The notes under the pieces: model-generated | Told to the model about the DNA's origin: nothing | The model's input: only the letters and a program-made list of their open reading frames with translations | Database searches by the model: none | Position numbers and translations under genes: made by a program | NCBI GenBank assembly: GCA_029239975.1 | Contig: JARBTX010000005.1 | Location: 1-64,000, forward strand | From: Anaerocolumna sp. | Lineage (GTDB): Bacteria; Bacillota; Clostridia; Lachnospirales; Lachnospiraceae | Direction of reading: 5' to 3' | DNA: 64,000 bases | Part shown: piece after piece, positions 35,722 to 44,672 of the stretch | Layout of the letters: the number at the start of each line of letters is the position of its first letter | How positions within the stretch are numbered: the stretch's first letter is position 1

Positions 35722-38679
35722 TTACTCCACCTCCTGTTTCGCTTTTTGGATTTGATCAATAACCCAATCAATATCACGGATTACATAACCCTTCAGAAGG
35801 TTTCCATCTTTATCATAAAATCCTAATTCCTGCATCTTCTTTCGTATTTCACGATTTATCGCAATTACTTTTTCATCCGCAGCAACTTGTGCACTGGTTC
35901 CATCAAATACCATAGTATTCCATATATCAGATATAGAACGCTCTAACAAATATTGACCTGGTGTTCTAGGTACGTCTCGTAACCATTTTAACTGCTCTAA
36001 GATTACTTGTTTATCTGTTTGCTCAATTGGCGAATCTGCTATAGCTTCTAAGTTAGATGATAACCACATGAATTTTTCACCGTAGGTTGACTGTAATGTA
36101 TACGTATAATTTACTTGCGTTGCATAATCAGTCCACCATTTTAGGAATTCCCAGCTTTCATCTTTTTTCTTAGAATCCTTAAAGATAATACCACCGGTTC
36201 CGTTTGCAACGTACCATCTTTTCACATTGCCGTCATCACCTATTGTACCTGGATAATTTGATAATGCCCATTGTCCTTCTAATTCTGGTGCACCATTTTT
36301 AATAAGTATGTAATCATTTAAACCTACAATTCCTATTGGTAAAATTGAATATCTGAAGGAATTGAAGAAGGAATTTACTTGTGTATCTAAAGAATAAGCA
36401 ATAAATAAATCTCCTAAAGCTTGTAATCCTTTTACAGAGTTTGGTTCATCAATTGCCGTTTTTAATCCATCATCTGTATACAATCTACCACCATTTTGGA
36501 AAATGAGTGGTGATGTTTGATAGAACCATTTATATCCAACACCGGATGAAATACTATGATAGAAATTCATACCGTAACGTTGTAAGGTTGGTAACATATC
36601 TACTACATCTTGCCATGTATCCGGTGGAGTTAACCCTAAATTATTAAAGATATCAGTTCGATATATAATTGCATTAAAATCTAGTGTTTCAGGTATTGCA
36701 TAAACACCTTCATTGTATAGGTAAGATACAAACGAACCAGGTGCAAAACGATCTGCAACGGTCCAAAAATCTTTAAACTCTGATAAGTCATAAATAGCAC
36801 CACGACATGCAAGATCAAAAGGAATATGTGACCCTAACCCTAAAGCAACGTCAGGTGTTTTATTAGCAGATGTTGCAAGTGTTAATTTGTTTGCATCTGG
36901 CATAATGGATATCTTTACTTTGATACCTGTCTTTGGTGTAAATTCTGTATCTACCATCTTCTGAAGTAAATCCACATGAGTCATAGCTCTGTTTACCCAA
37001 ATATTTAATGCCTCTTCATCATTATCTGCTACATATTTTTTTGATATAAAGGAATTTAGAAGTGTTTGAACTCCATTACCAAAAGACTCAAAGAAATTTG
37101 GATTTTCCTTTGGTAACTTTTTATTACCATATACATAAATCATATCTAATGCAAAATCTTGTTCTACTAAAGCAGTTGTAAAATTACTCATAGCAGTTAA
37201 TATAGAATTATCTCTACCAGTTAAATCCTCTTTATATAAAGCGATTTCGTCTGGATACTTTGACATCTTTTTAATAAATGCCAATGATTTATCTAAGTCA
37301 GACATGATTGCTGCGTTAGTTCCATTTGGTGTATATTCTTGTAAAGAATATTGAATGTAATTTATTAAAGTTTTATATGCTGATAGATAATCAGCAATCT
37401 CAGGAATGTATCTAGTCATTCTCCAAGTACGGTTATTATCTTTCGTAGAACCAGTTATTTTAGATATCTCTAATTCAAATTGTGTTACGTGTTCTGATAT
37501 TAATCTAGCGTATCTCCAAGATTTCACGACTGGTTCCTGTTCGGAACGTATTGTTATCGTGTGTGTACCTTTTGTCAGATAAATCTCATATGGAGTGCCA
37601 TCTTCATCACTTAACACTTCATTGGCCCATTTATTACCTGTTGAAGAGAAACCGTAATTAATTAATTCATGGAAAGGTGTAACTCCATCTATTAAAATAG
37701 TATTAAATACTTCTAATTCTTCTTTTGTATTTTTATAATGGAATGCTAAATTGTACAAACCATCATTTGGCACTGTCATTTGATATGTAATCTCTGCACC
37801 AGGTTCTGTCCAAGATAGAACGTTAAGTAATTTGTAACTGTTACTATGTGGAGTTAGAGCAGGATTATTCTCAGATGAATAGATTGCCTGAGTAGTATTT
37901 TTACTTACATAATCAACTGAATTAATAGTAATCATATCTGTTACTAATGATCCATTTTGATTTACTTTATAGTCCTTATATTCAGGTATCGTACCTGTTG
38001 GTTCTTTTACCAATAAATTACCTAGTCCTAATCCATTCCCGGATGCATTGGTAATTGTTATTGTATTACTACCCTTAGGCAAATAAAACAATAAAGGTTC
38101 GGCAGTATAATGTGTATTATTATATAAATAAAGTGATGACCATTCTTCACTTCTTAACTGATATGGCGCAGTTTGATCTCCATATCTGTCTTTTGGAAAT
38201 TCTTTTGTTTCATCTGACCAAATTAATGGTAATGCTATATTACGCATTTCTCTATAAGCTTGTTCTCCATTAACTTTAACATCCACGATAAAATCAGCCA
38301 AAGATTCACCTATTGGTTTATAATCTAAAACTAAGTTGTATAGTCCTTCTTTCTCTATCACTACTTCATAATTAACTGAATCATTATAGTCAAGTGATAC
38401 TGTTGAACCATTATAATCATCATTTTTTGTACCAGCATTTGGCTCTACAAGAATTTCTCCTTGCCCCATTTCAGCTGTATCACTATCTAAAAAATCAGTA
38501 TACATAACTGTCTTTGTTTGTAAGGATTCATTCAACAGATTAAAGGCTGCTTCTACTTCATTTTCATTCACTTCGGTCACATATTCTGCTTTTTTTCCAA
38601 AAATAAATACAGATGCTATAATAGCAACTGCAATTATACCTATAAGTACAATGGATATTATGTATCTTGGTTTCTTCAT
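35722..38679 (-). CDS. Giant membrane-tethered solute-binding protein with N-terminal β-sandwich modules
   Basis: The 985-residue protein has an uncleaved-looking N-terminal membrane helix (about 8-27) and no lipobox. Two β-rich modules of carbohydrate-binding style follow (about 60-225 and 255-395; note the paired phrases YNLVLDYK and YNLAFHYK). A helical spacer (about 400-550) leads to an ABC extracellular binding domain of MalE/UgpB type (about 555-985, with NAIIYRTDIFNNLGLTPPDTW). Ordinary binding proteins are about 400-550 residues, so this one is roughly twice as long. It probably gathers glucan on the cell surface and passes oligosaccharides to the two permeases encoded directly downstream. 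Confidence 0.85.
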   Translation of the reverse strand: MKKPRYIISIVLIGIIAVAIIASVFIFGKKAEYVTEVNENEVEAAFNLLNESLQTKTVMYTDFLDSDTAEMGQGEILVEPNAGTKNDDYNGSTVSLDYNDSVNYEVVIEKEGLYNLVLDYKPIGESLADFIVDVKVNGEQAYREMRNIALPLIWSDETKEFPKDRYGDQTAPYQLRSEEWSSLYLYNNTHYTAEPLLFYLPKGSNTITITNASGNGLGLGNLLVKEPTGTIPEYKDYKVNQNGSLVTDMITINSVDYVSKNTTQAIYSSENNPALTPHSNSYKLLNVLSWTEPGAEITYQMTVPNDGLYNLAFHYKNTKEELEVFNTILIDGVTPFHELINYGFSSTGNKWANEVLSDEDGTPYEIYLTKGTHTITIRSEQEPVVKSWRYARLISEHVTQFELEISKITGSTKDNNRTWRMTRYIPEIADYLSAYKTLINYIQYSLQEYTPNGTNAAIMSDLDKSLAFIKKMSKYPDEIALYKEDLTGRDNSILTAMSNFTTALVEQDFALDMIYVYGNKKLPKENPNFFESFGNGVQTLLNSFISKKYVADNDEEALNIWVNRAMTHVDLLQKMVDTEFTPKTGIKVKISIMPDANKLTLATSANKTPDVALGLGSHIPFDLACRGAIYDLSEFKDFWTVADRFAPGSFVSYLYNEGVYAIPETLDFNAIIYRTDIFNNLGLTPPDTWQDVVDMLPTLQRYGMNFYHSISSGVGYKWFYQTSPLIFQNGGRLYTDDGLKTAIDEPNSVKGLQALGDLFIAYSLDTQVNSFFNSFRYSILPIGIVGLNDYILIKNGAPELEGQWALSNYPGTIGDDGNVKRWYVANGTGGIIFKDSKKKDESWEFLKWWTDYATQVNYTYTLQSTYGEKFMWLSSNLEAIADSPIEQTDKQVILEQLKWLRDVPRTPGQYLLERSISDIWNTMVFDGTSAQVAADEKVIAINREIRKKMQELGFYDKDGNLLKGYVIRDIDWVIDQIQKAKQEVE

Positions 38680-38705
38680 TGTAACTCGCTCCCTTATTAT
38701 GTAGA

Positions 38706-38793
38706 AACTGCTGCAAAATAATGTTTCAAATCCTGCCAGATATGTGTTACATATCTGGCTTTACCCTTTGAAAACTTTTATTTTGCAACAGTT
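38706..38793 (-). terminator. Nested hairpins between the two binding-protein genes
   Basis: An outer stem (AACTGCTGCAAAATAA with TTATTTTGCAACAGTT, one mismatch) encloses an inner 11-bp perfect stem (GCCAGATATGT with ACATATCTGGC). No T-run follows. Such structures after a binding-protein gene often keep its mRNA more abundant than the downstream permease genes; that is inference here. Confidence 0.7.
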
Positions 38794-38827
38794 CCCCATG
38801 AAAAACCGTTGTTATTAATAATTTAGA

Positions 38828-40450
38828 TTATTTTTTAAAGTCTTCTTCTGTATATCCATAATAATTAGTAAGACCTTGTCTTAATTGGTCTTGTGCTAAT
38901 ACAAATCTTTCATTGATTGTTTTATTCCAATCTGGAAGTTTTGCTTTTACTTGATCTAACCAGTTAGCATCTGTTCTAAATGCACCAGCTACTTCTTGTT
39001 TATAAATATAAGTCCATTCGTATGTACATTCTTTACGAGTTCCATCTTCATCAATATAGAATGGATATGCTTTGTCTGAAACATCCCAGAACTGTCCTTT
39101 TTCCCATAATTCAAGAACTTTTTGGAATCCAGGCATCTTAGCTGTATCTTTGTAACGTTGATGTGTTGTTGTGGAATACCAGATTTCCATTTGTTTATCA
39201 AATTCTTTACCAGTTACAAGTGGGAAAGAGTCATTAAGACAAGTTTTTTCTACACCATTGTCTGTAAAGTTTTGATTTGCACGAGCTTGCATAGCATCTG
39301 TACTACCAGCCCAGAAAGAACCAAATGTATAAGCTACTTTTAATTGTTGTTTTTCAGCTTCTGACCATTCTGGATTACCATCATCCATAGCATAGTTATG
39401 AATTGCCATTGGATCTAGAACGATACCAATTGTGTTTTCTTGATATTTTGTAGATGGTCTTGGATAGATATCCCAATCATTAGACTTAACAGTTCCCCAA
39501 TGTCCTTCAGTTGGATTTGCAGCATCACCCATCATCCAAGGATCACCGTCATAACTTAAGCAGTAGTTGTTGATGAAGAAGTTATATCCCCACCATCCAT
39601 TAGCTTCCATGATTTCAGTAGGTACTCCACCGATATCATTTTGAGTCCAGATAGCTGATTTTGACCAAGTTGGAATATAGGAAAGTAAATCATTCACTGC
39701 TTCAGAGTTAACATTTACATGGTCACCTGTTCCAGCATAATTAGCTAATGAGTAGTTAATATCTTTTGTTCCAGTATTAATGAAACTCATAGGGATATCC
39801 ATTGCTCCCCAGAAGTTTTTATTGTCACCAGAAGTAGCAAAAGAAGTATATTCATCAATATTCCAATCAACTGGAGGAACATCAATGTTATTTTGCTCTG
39901 CTAATTCTTTATTTACATATACACCCCATGGTTGAATAAATTGTGGTAAACCTGCTTGGAATCCATAATAGTTCATCATCTTCATAACAGAAGTGTTAAA
40001 AGATTTATACATAGGATCATCTTTAAATACAGATAAATCTGCAACTAAACCTTTTGCTACATCACCAGCTAAATTAGTTGATGCATAAACATCTGGATAT
40101 TTGCCGTGTTCTGCTTTAAAGTTCTCAAGTTCTTGAGCCCAAGGAGTTTCATTGGCATTAGGATCACCAACTTTAGCAAAAACATTAATCTTAATGTTTG
40201 GATATGTTTTGTTGAATTCTTTTGCCATTGCATAAATTGAAGCTTCATTTTGTCCAGTAAAATCAGCAGCTGTAAGATCTTGATGTCCAATATCCTCCAT
40301 GTAATTACCGGAACCAGACCAAACCATTACAGTAATATCCCCCGAAATACCTTTGTCCAATGTTTCATATTTCTTTCCACAACCTGTTAGAGCTAATGTA
40401 CCCATACAAGCGATAAGAGAAAGAACTAACATTGATTTTAATTTTTTCAT
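38828..40450 (-). CDS. Sugar ABC transporter solute-binding lipoprotein
   Basis: The 540-residue protein has a lipoprotein signal peptide with lipobox LTGC ending at Cys24. The body is an extracellular solute-binding fold of the sugar type (DITVMVWSGSGN near the start, PWGVYVNKELAEQNNIDVP in the middle). Many tryptophans and tyrosines fit oligosaccharide binding. It is the first gene of the β-glucan locus, directly behind the promoter at 40494-40522, and is followed by nested hairpins, which suggests high expression. It probably serves one of the two permease pairs. Confidence 0.92.
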   Translation of the reverse strand: MKKLKSMLVLSLIACMGTLALTGCGKKYETLDKGISGDITVMVWSGSGNYMEDIGHQDLTAADFTGQNEASIYAMAKEFNKTYPNIKINVFAKVGDPNANETPWAQELENFKAEHGKYPDVYASTNLAGDVAKGLVADLSVFKDDPMYKSFNTSVMKMMNYYGFQAGLPQFIQPWGVYVNKELAEQNNIDVPPVDWNIDEYTSFATSGDNKNFWGAMDIPMSFINTGTKDINYSLANYAGTGDHVNVNSEAVNDLLSYIPTWSKSAIWTQNDIGGVPTEIMEANGWWGYNFFINNYCLSYDGDPWMMGDAANPTEGHWGTVKSNDWDIYPRPSTKYQENTIGIVLDPMAIHNYAMDDGNPEWSEAEKQQLKVAYTFGSFWAGSTDAMQARANQNFTDNGVEKTCLNDSFPLVTGKEFDKQMEIWYSTTTHQRYKDTAKMPGFQKVLELWEKGQFWDVSDKAYPFYIDEDGTRKECTYEWTYIYKQEVAGAFRTDANWLDQVKAKLPDWNKTINERFVLAQDQLRQGLTNYYGYTEEDFKK

Positions 40451-40465
40451 CTTTCTTACCCTCCA

Positions 40466-40481
40466 ATAAAAATATTTTTAT
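40466..40481. promoter_or_regulatory. Operator-like palindrome downstream of the β-glucan promoter
   Basis: ATAAAAATATTTTTAT is a perfect 16-bp palindrome at about +6 to +21 of the predicted transcript. It shares its arms with the site at 40526-40541, centre to centre 60 bp away, on the other side of the promoter. Confidence 0.5.
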
Positions 40482-40493
40482 AGCTACAGTTGT

Positions 40494-40522
40494 ATTATAG
40501 CTCGAATGCGATATGATTTCAA
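40494..40522 (-). promoter_or_regulatory. Strong predicted promoter of the β-glucan locus
   Basis: On the minus strand TTGAAA (40517-40522) and TATAAT (40494-40499) are spaced by exactly 17 bases. The start point would fall near 40487, some 37 bases before the binding-protein ATG. Confidence 0.75.
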
Positions 40523-40525
40523 TAC

Positions 40526-40541
40526 ATAAAAACATTTTTAT
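40526..40541. promoter_or_regulatory. Operator-like palindrome just upstream of the -35
   Basis: ATAAAAACATTTTTAT is symmetric except for its central pair and lies 4 bases upstream of the -35. Its arms match those of the palindrome at 40466-40481. Confidence 0.5.
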
Positions 40542-40694
40542 TAGTTTTTTTTATTACTAAAATGTACTTTTTGCACATATTTATATTAATTAATAACATT
40601 TTTATTGTATCTTTTGATATTTTGTATTGATACTAGTGATTTAGCTAGACCTAAATACTCGATTTTAATAGGAAAAAATAGCGTATAATGTAAG

Positions 40695-40704
40695 AAAACG
40701 TTTT
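40695..40704. promoter_or_regulatory. AAAACGTTTT palindrome in the long upstream region
   Basis: This 10-bp palindrome with ACGT core, in GAAAACGTTTTTATT context, resembles LacI/CcpA-type half sites. It lies about 200 bases upstream of the β-glucan promoter, within the 515-base gap 40451-40965 that carries no gene. Confidence 0.35.
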
Positions 40705-40920
40705 TATTAATATATTTTAATGTAATATACCACAAACAAATCTATTTAATTATGGTTTTTATAGTAATTTTATTTACTGAATTTGCATACATATACTAGT
40801 TATAATTTTATTTGTTCTGCTTTAACATCTTAAGCCAAAATATTAATTGTTAATTTTTAACATATTTTTATTAAAAATAGGTCTTTATTCTGACTAACTA
40901 TAGTTTTTACCTTTTTAAAA

Positions 40921-40934
40921 TAAAAACGTTTTTA
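40921..40934. promoter_or_regulatory. TAAAAACGTTTTTA palindrome near the amidase stop codon
   Basis: A perfect 14-bp palindrome with ACGT core lies 32 bases past the amidase coding end. It has the same arms as the promoter-proximal sites at 40466 and 40526. Confidence 0.4.
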
Positions 40935-40965
40935 AAGCAACTAACAAATCTTAATAAAACAATTT

Positions 40966-42414
40966 TTATTTCAAGTTAGGAGCAACTCTTTTTTTACTTA
41001 ATTGTTCATAACTATACGCTATCTTAATTAATTTAGATTCACTAAAAGCCTCTGCTACAAAGGTTATACCAAATGGTTTACCCTTTGTAAGAATACCAGC
41101 CGGAACTGTTATTTCTGGGTATCCTGCTTTGTTTACAATCTCAGCACATGATTCACCTATAAATACCAATGCATCTAGATTATAATTCTTTAGTACCACA
41201 TCTATTCCATTCCTACTTAATTCTATGTCCTTTTTCCTATTTGACACATATTCATTACAAGTTAATTTATATATATCTTTCGAATACTCTGTTAAATATA
41301 CCTGGCCGTATTTTAACATAGTATCTGCATTCTCTTCATGATACTTTATTAGTTCTGAGACAGAATGTATTGGAATATTAATACTTAGCTTTGCTAAATA
41401 TGCGTTTAAATCCGCTATAAATTCGCATAAAACTGCTGTTTTGGAGTTCAATTCCTTTGCATGTTCTATTTTTATATTTTCAACTATTTCAATACCAAGT
41501 TGCTTCAATATTTTTAACTCTTGATCAAACAGATCTTTTTCTTCTTCTGTTATATTCTCAAAAAAATAATCCCTTGGCACACCAATACGAATATTCGAAA
41601 GACCATTTGAGTTTAAGAACTGAGTATAATTTGTTTTATCTTTATCCTTACTATATATAGTAATAGGATCATTTTCATCATATCCTATCATCTCATCTAA
41701 TAAAATAACAGCATCCTCAACACTTCTACCCATTGGTCCGGCAGTATCCTGCATATGGGATGCAGGAATGATACCATAACGACTAACAAGTCCAATAGTA
41801 GGCTTAATTCCTACTAAACTTAAATTGCTCGCTGGATCTATTACAGATCCAGATGTTTCTGTTCCTATCGCTACAGTGCAAAGATTAGCTGTTGCTGCAA
41901 CGCCAGAACCTGAACTTGACCCACCTGGGCCAAACTCTCCTATTCCATATGGATTTAATACCTGTCCTCCTCTAGAACTATATCCAGCCGGCATACTATC
42001 TGTCATAAAATTTGCCCATTCTGTCATATTTGCTTTTCCGAGAATAACAGCACCTGCTTTACGAAGTTGCTTGATTAAAAATGCATCTTCTTTAGAGTAT
42101 GAATCTTTTAATGCTAAGGAACCTGCGCTAGTATGCATCTTATCAGAGGTGCAGATATTATCTTTCACTAAAATTGGGATTCCGTGTAAATTACTTCTTT
42201 TTCCCTGTAGTGACCGCTCATAATCTAGAGCTTCTGCAATTTGAATAGCATCTGGATTGACTTCTAATACCGAATTTAGATTTGGCCCTGCATGGTCAAT
42301 GTTGGCTATACGATCTAAATACATTATTACAAGCTCCTTTGATGTAATAATGTTCATTTCCATAGCTTTTTGTAATTCTAATATTGATTTTTCCTCTATA
42401 TTAAATTGATTCAC
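40966..42414 (-). CDS. Amidase-signature family amidohydrolase
   Basis: The 482-residue protein has the amidase-signature triad: Lys84 (PILVKDN), a cis-serine in GGSSSGSG at 164-171, and nucleophile Ser190 in GTETSGSV. It hydrolyses an amide, but the substrate is unknown. It is not GatA by context, since gatB and gatC are absent and the C-terminal half differs from what GatA shows. It has no signal peptide. The start is a GTG at 42414, 8 bases after GGAGATG. The gene stands alone between FprA and the β-glucan locus. Confidence 0.87.
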   Translation of the reverse strand: MNQFNIEEKSILELQKAMEMNIITSKELVIMYLDRIANIDHAGPNLNSVLEVNPDAIQIAEALDYERSLQGKRSNLHGIPILVKDNICTSDKMHTSAGSLALKDSYSKEDAFLIKQLRKAGAVILGKANMTEWANFMTDSMPAGYSSRGGQVLNPYGIGEFGPGGSSSGSGVAATANLCTVAIGTETSGSVIDPASNLSLVGIKPTIGLVSRYGIIPASHMQDTAGPMGRSVEDAVILLDEMIGYDENDPITIYSKDKDKTNYTQFLNSNGLSNIRIGVPRDYFFENITEEEKDLFDQELKILKQLGIEIVENIKIEHAKELNSKTAVLCEFIADLNAYLAKLSINIPIHSVSELIKYHEENADTMLKYGQVYLTEYSKDIYKLTCNEYVSNRKKDIELSRNGIDVVLKNYNLDALVFIGESCAEIVNKAGYPEITVPAGILTKGKPFGITFVAEAFSESKLIKIAYSYEQLSKKRVAPNLK

Positions 42415-42530
42415 TTTTTTACATCTCCTTTAATAAATAAATAATAAAAATCACCTAATTTTCAGTATTTCAAATTCTATTATGATTATGCAAATCTATA
42501 TCATAACATCTTATAGTTTTTTGACACATA

Positions 42531-42583
42531 AAAAAGAGTTGATAAGTTTTTGTAGTTCATACAAAACATTAGCAACTCTTTTT
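42531..42583. terminator. Nested-hairpin terminator between fprA and the amidase gene
   Basis: AAAAAGAGTTG and CAACTCTTTTT form an 11-bp stem enclosing a second stem (TTTTGTA..TACAAAA). T-runs end both strands. It would stop transcripts leaving fprA after they cross the tandem array. Confidence 0.8.
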
Positions 42584-42620
42584 CATTACTTAACCTAAAC
42601 ATTTATTTAGGATTTATCTA

Positions 42621-42760
42621 TCACTCTATTTATTTGCACTTTATTTTTTGCACTTTATTTTTTGCAATTTATTTTTTGCACTATATATATTTAAACTTTA
42701 TTTATTTGCACTTTATATTAATGCTTTATTTATTTGCACTTTATATATTTACACTTTATT
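42621..42760 (-). repeat. Degenerate 14-16-bp tandem array after fprA
   Basis: Read on the minus strand, about ten units of the type AAATAAATAAAGTGC follow one another, starting within the fprA stop codon. Units vary in length and sequence, and none is separated by unique spacers. Confidence 0.85.
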
Positions 42761-43979
42761 TATTAGCTATTTCTTTTACTACTTTTACCAAACTCTTAAT
42801 ACGTTCTTCTATCTGATTATTTACTTCTTCCGTTGGAGCTCCTAAAAATTCAACTGGCTCCAAGAACTCCCAATTCATAGACAATTTCGTAGTGATATCA
42901 TCAAGTTCTCTTTGAGCACCACCAGACCATCCATAGGAACCAAAACGGAATGCTTTACGATTTAACACCTTTTTCTTACCCAACTCTTCTAATACAGCCG
43001 CCATAGGTGGGAACATTTTGAATTCATATGTTGGCATAGCTAAAATAATACCTGTAGATGTCCAAGCAGATGTTAACACAGTACCCCAAGAATCTTCTGG
43101 TACCTTGTGTACATGAACCTTTATATCTTCTTTTTCTAAAATAGACAATGCATGTTTTACAGCTTTTTCTGTCATTCCGTACATTGAACTCCAGATAAAT
43201 GTTATTTCGGCTCTAGCAGGCCCTTTTGAATAATCAGCATATCTTGAATACGCATCAAAAATATCTTTTGGATTTCTCCACATAAGCCCATGACCAGGTG
43301 CAACTAACTTAACCGGTAATGTTTCGCATTTTGCTACCGCTTTTTTCACTTGCATAGAAAATGCAGCAACAATATTAGAATAATATCTTAATGTATCATT
43401 TTCATACACTTCTCTTTCATTCTCTGTTAATTCATCACCATACTTTTGATTTTCAACTTTGCCAAAAGAACCAAACGCATCACAGGAAAATAATGTACCT
43501 GTTAATGCATCAAACGTTGCTATAGTATCTGGCCAATGAACATTTGGTATTTCATAAAAGCTTAGCACATGGCCATTTCCTAAATCTAATGTATCACCAT
43601 CTGCTATTGTGGTAATATTCTCTGTATGATAATAAAATGCAGAAAGTAACTCTTTTGCTTTTTTACTACACACAATTTTAAAATTTGAATTAATTTTCTT
43701 TAAATTTTCTATCCATCCAGAATGATCTGGTTCCATATGATTTACAACGAGATATTCGATTGATTCCGGTGCAATATCCAATTGATCTAATAAAGAATAA
43801 AAAGTTTCAGGAACTCCATCCCATCCACAAACTCCATCTATAATCGCAGTCTTTTCACCTTTCACTATATATGAATTTAGTGAAACTCCATTTGGCATCT
43901 CCCATAAACCTTCAAATAATATATTCTCTACATTAACAGACAACTGATAAGTTCCTTCAGATATATTTGTAACCTGCAT
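42756..43979 (-). CDS. fprA: A-type flavoprotein (FprA), diiron oxygen or NO reductase
   Basis: The 407-residue protein has an N-terminal metallo-β-lactamase-like domain with the diiron ligands His81, Glu83, Asp85 and His86 (NHMEPDHSG), and a flavodoxin domain from about 255 (FMN loop around WSSMYGMTEKA). In clostridia such enzymes reduce O2 to water or NO to N2O, taking electrons from rubredoxin, and protect anaerobes. Rubredoxin, rubrerythrin and desulfoferrodoxin genes lie 3-4 kb away in the window. GGAGG stands 6 bases before the ATG. Both flanks carry short tandem arrays. Confidence 0.93.
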   Translation of the reverse strand: MQVTNISEGTYQLSVNVENILFEGLWEMPNGVSLNSYIVKGEKTAIIDGVCGWDGVPETFYSLLDQLDIAPESIEYLVVNHMEPDHSGWIENLKKINSNFKIVCSKKAKELLSAFYYHTENITTIADGDTLDLGNGHVLSFYEIPNVHWPDTIATFDALTGTLFSCDAFGSFGKVENQKYGDELTENEREVYENDTLRYYSNIVAAFSMQVKKAVAKCETLPVKLVAPGHGLMWRNPKDIFDAYSRYADYSKGPARAEITFIWSSMYGMTEKAVKHALSILEKEDIKVHVHKVPEDSWGTVLTSAWTSTGIILAMPTYEFKMFPPMAAVLEELGKKKVLNRKAFRFGSYGWSGGAQRELDDITTKLSMNWEFLEPVEFLGAPTEEVNNQIEERIKSLVKVVKEIANK

Positions 43980-44203
43980 AATAACCTCCTAAATACTAAA
44001 TATTTATTACAATTCATTATTCCTATTTTATCTTTATTTGAAAACATAGTCAACCTAAAATAATAACGATTACTGTTTTATTAGAGAATAAAATATAATT
44101 ATATAGAACTTTTAATAAATAACTAGTTCATAAGGTTTACTATATATGTAACTTTGTTTTTTTTATGTAACTCTTACAAATTATATACCTCTTCTATCAT
44201 TTT

Positions 44204-44398
44204 ATACTGGCTACTGTTTTTACTGGATATTGTTTTCTTGCTATTGTTTATCTGGCTATTGTTTTTCTGGCTATTATTTTCTGGCTATTGTTTTTCTGGA
44301 TATTGTTTTCTTGCTACTGTTTTTCTGGCTATTTTTTTGGCTATTGTTTTTCTGGCTATTATTTTCTTGTTTTTGTTTTCGGCTATTGTTATTCTGTA
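44204..44398. repeat. Degenerate 15-bp tandem array between fprA and the glutaredoxin gene
   Basis: About twelve units of the type CTGGCTATTGTTTTT (plus strand) occupy nearly 200 bases upstream of fprA and of the glutaredoxin-like gene. Units vary. The hydrophobic reading frame across it is a by-product of the repeat. The rest of the 43980-44672 gap is AT-rich sequence and the promoter at 44585-44612. Confidence 0.9.
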
Positions 44399-44584
44399 AT
44401 TTATATTAAACAGACTATTATCTTCTTCTGCATTTTTTTAAAAGTTTAATATTATACTGGCTTTTATTTTTAACTGGTGTTCATATTTTTGGCACTTATT
44501 TTTTTACTAACGTTTATATTTCATTAGCTTTTATTTTTATTAATGTTATGTTAACAAGCTAAAATTTTTGTATCCTTTTATTTT

Positions 44585-44612
44585 TTGATAATTTTATAAT
44601 TTTTGATATAAT
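44585..44612 (+). promoter_or_regulatory. Predicted promoter of the glutaredoxin-thioredoxin pair
   Basis: TTGATA (44585-44590) and TATAAT (44607-44612) are separated by 16 bases on the plus strand, giving a leader of about 50 bases. Confidence 0.55.
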
Positions 44613-44672
44613 ATATAGTATATATTGAATTTTATAATTAATTTTAAATATAGACGAAAGAAGGTAGTCTTC

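Noticed and set aside
40966-42414. Amidase as GatA of the tRNA amidotransferase
   Set aside because: gatB and gatC are absent from the neighbourhood and the gene stands alone; a generic amidase is the safer call.
42621-44398. Possible CRISPR arrays
   Set aside because: The units are adjacent without unique spacers and are degenerate; they are simple tandem arrays, and no cas gene is present.
44154-44399. 81-residue hydrophobic reading frame on the plus strand
   Set aside because: It lies across the 15-bp tandem array, its LLF/GYCF pattern is just the repeat translated, and it has no ribosome site.
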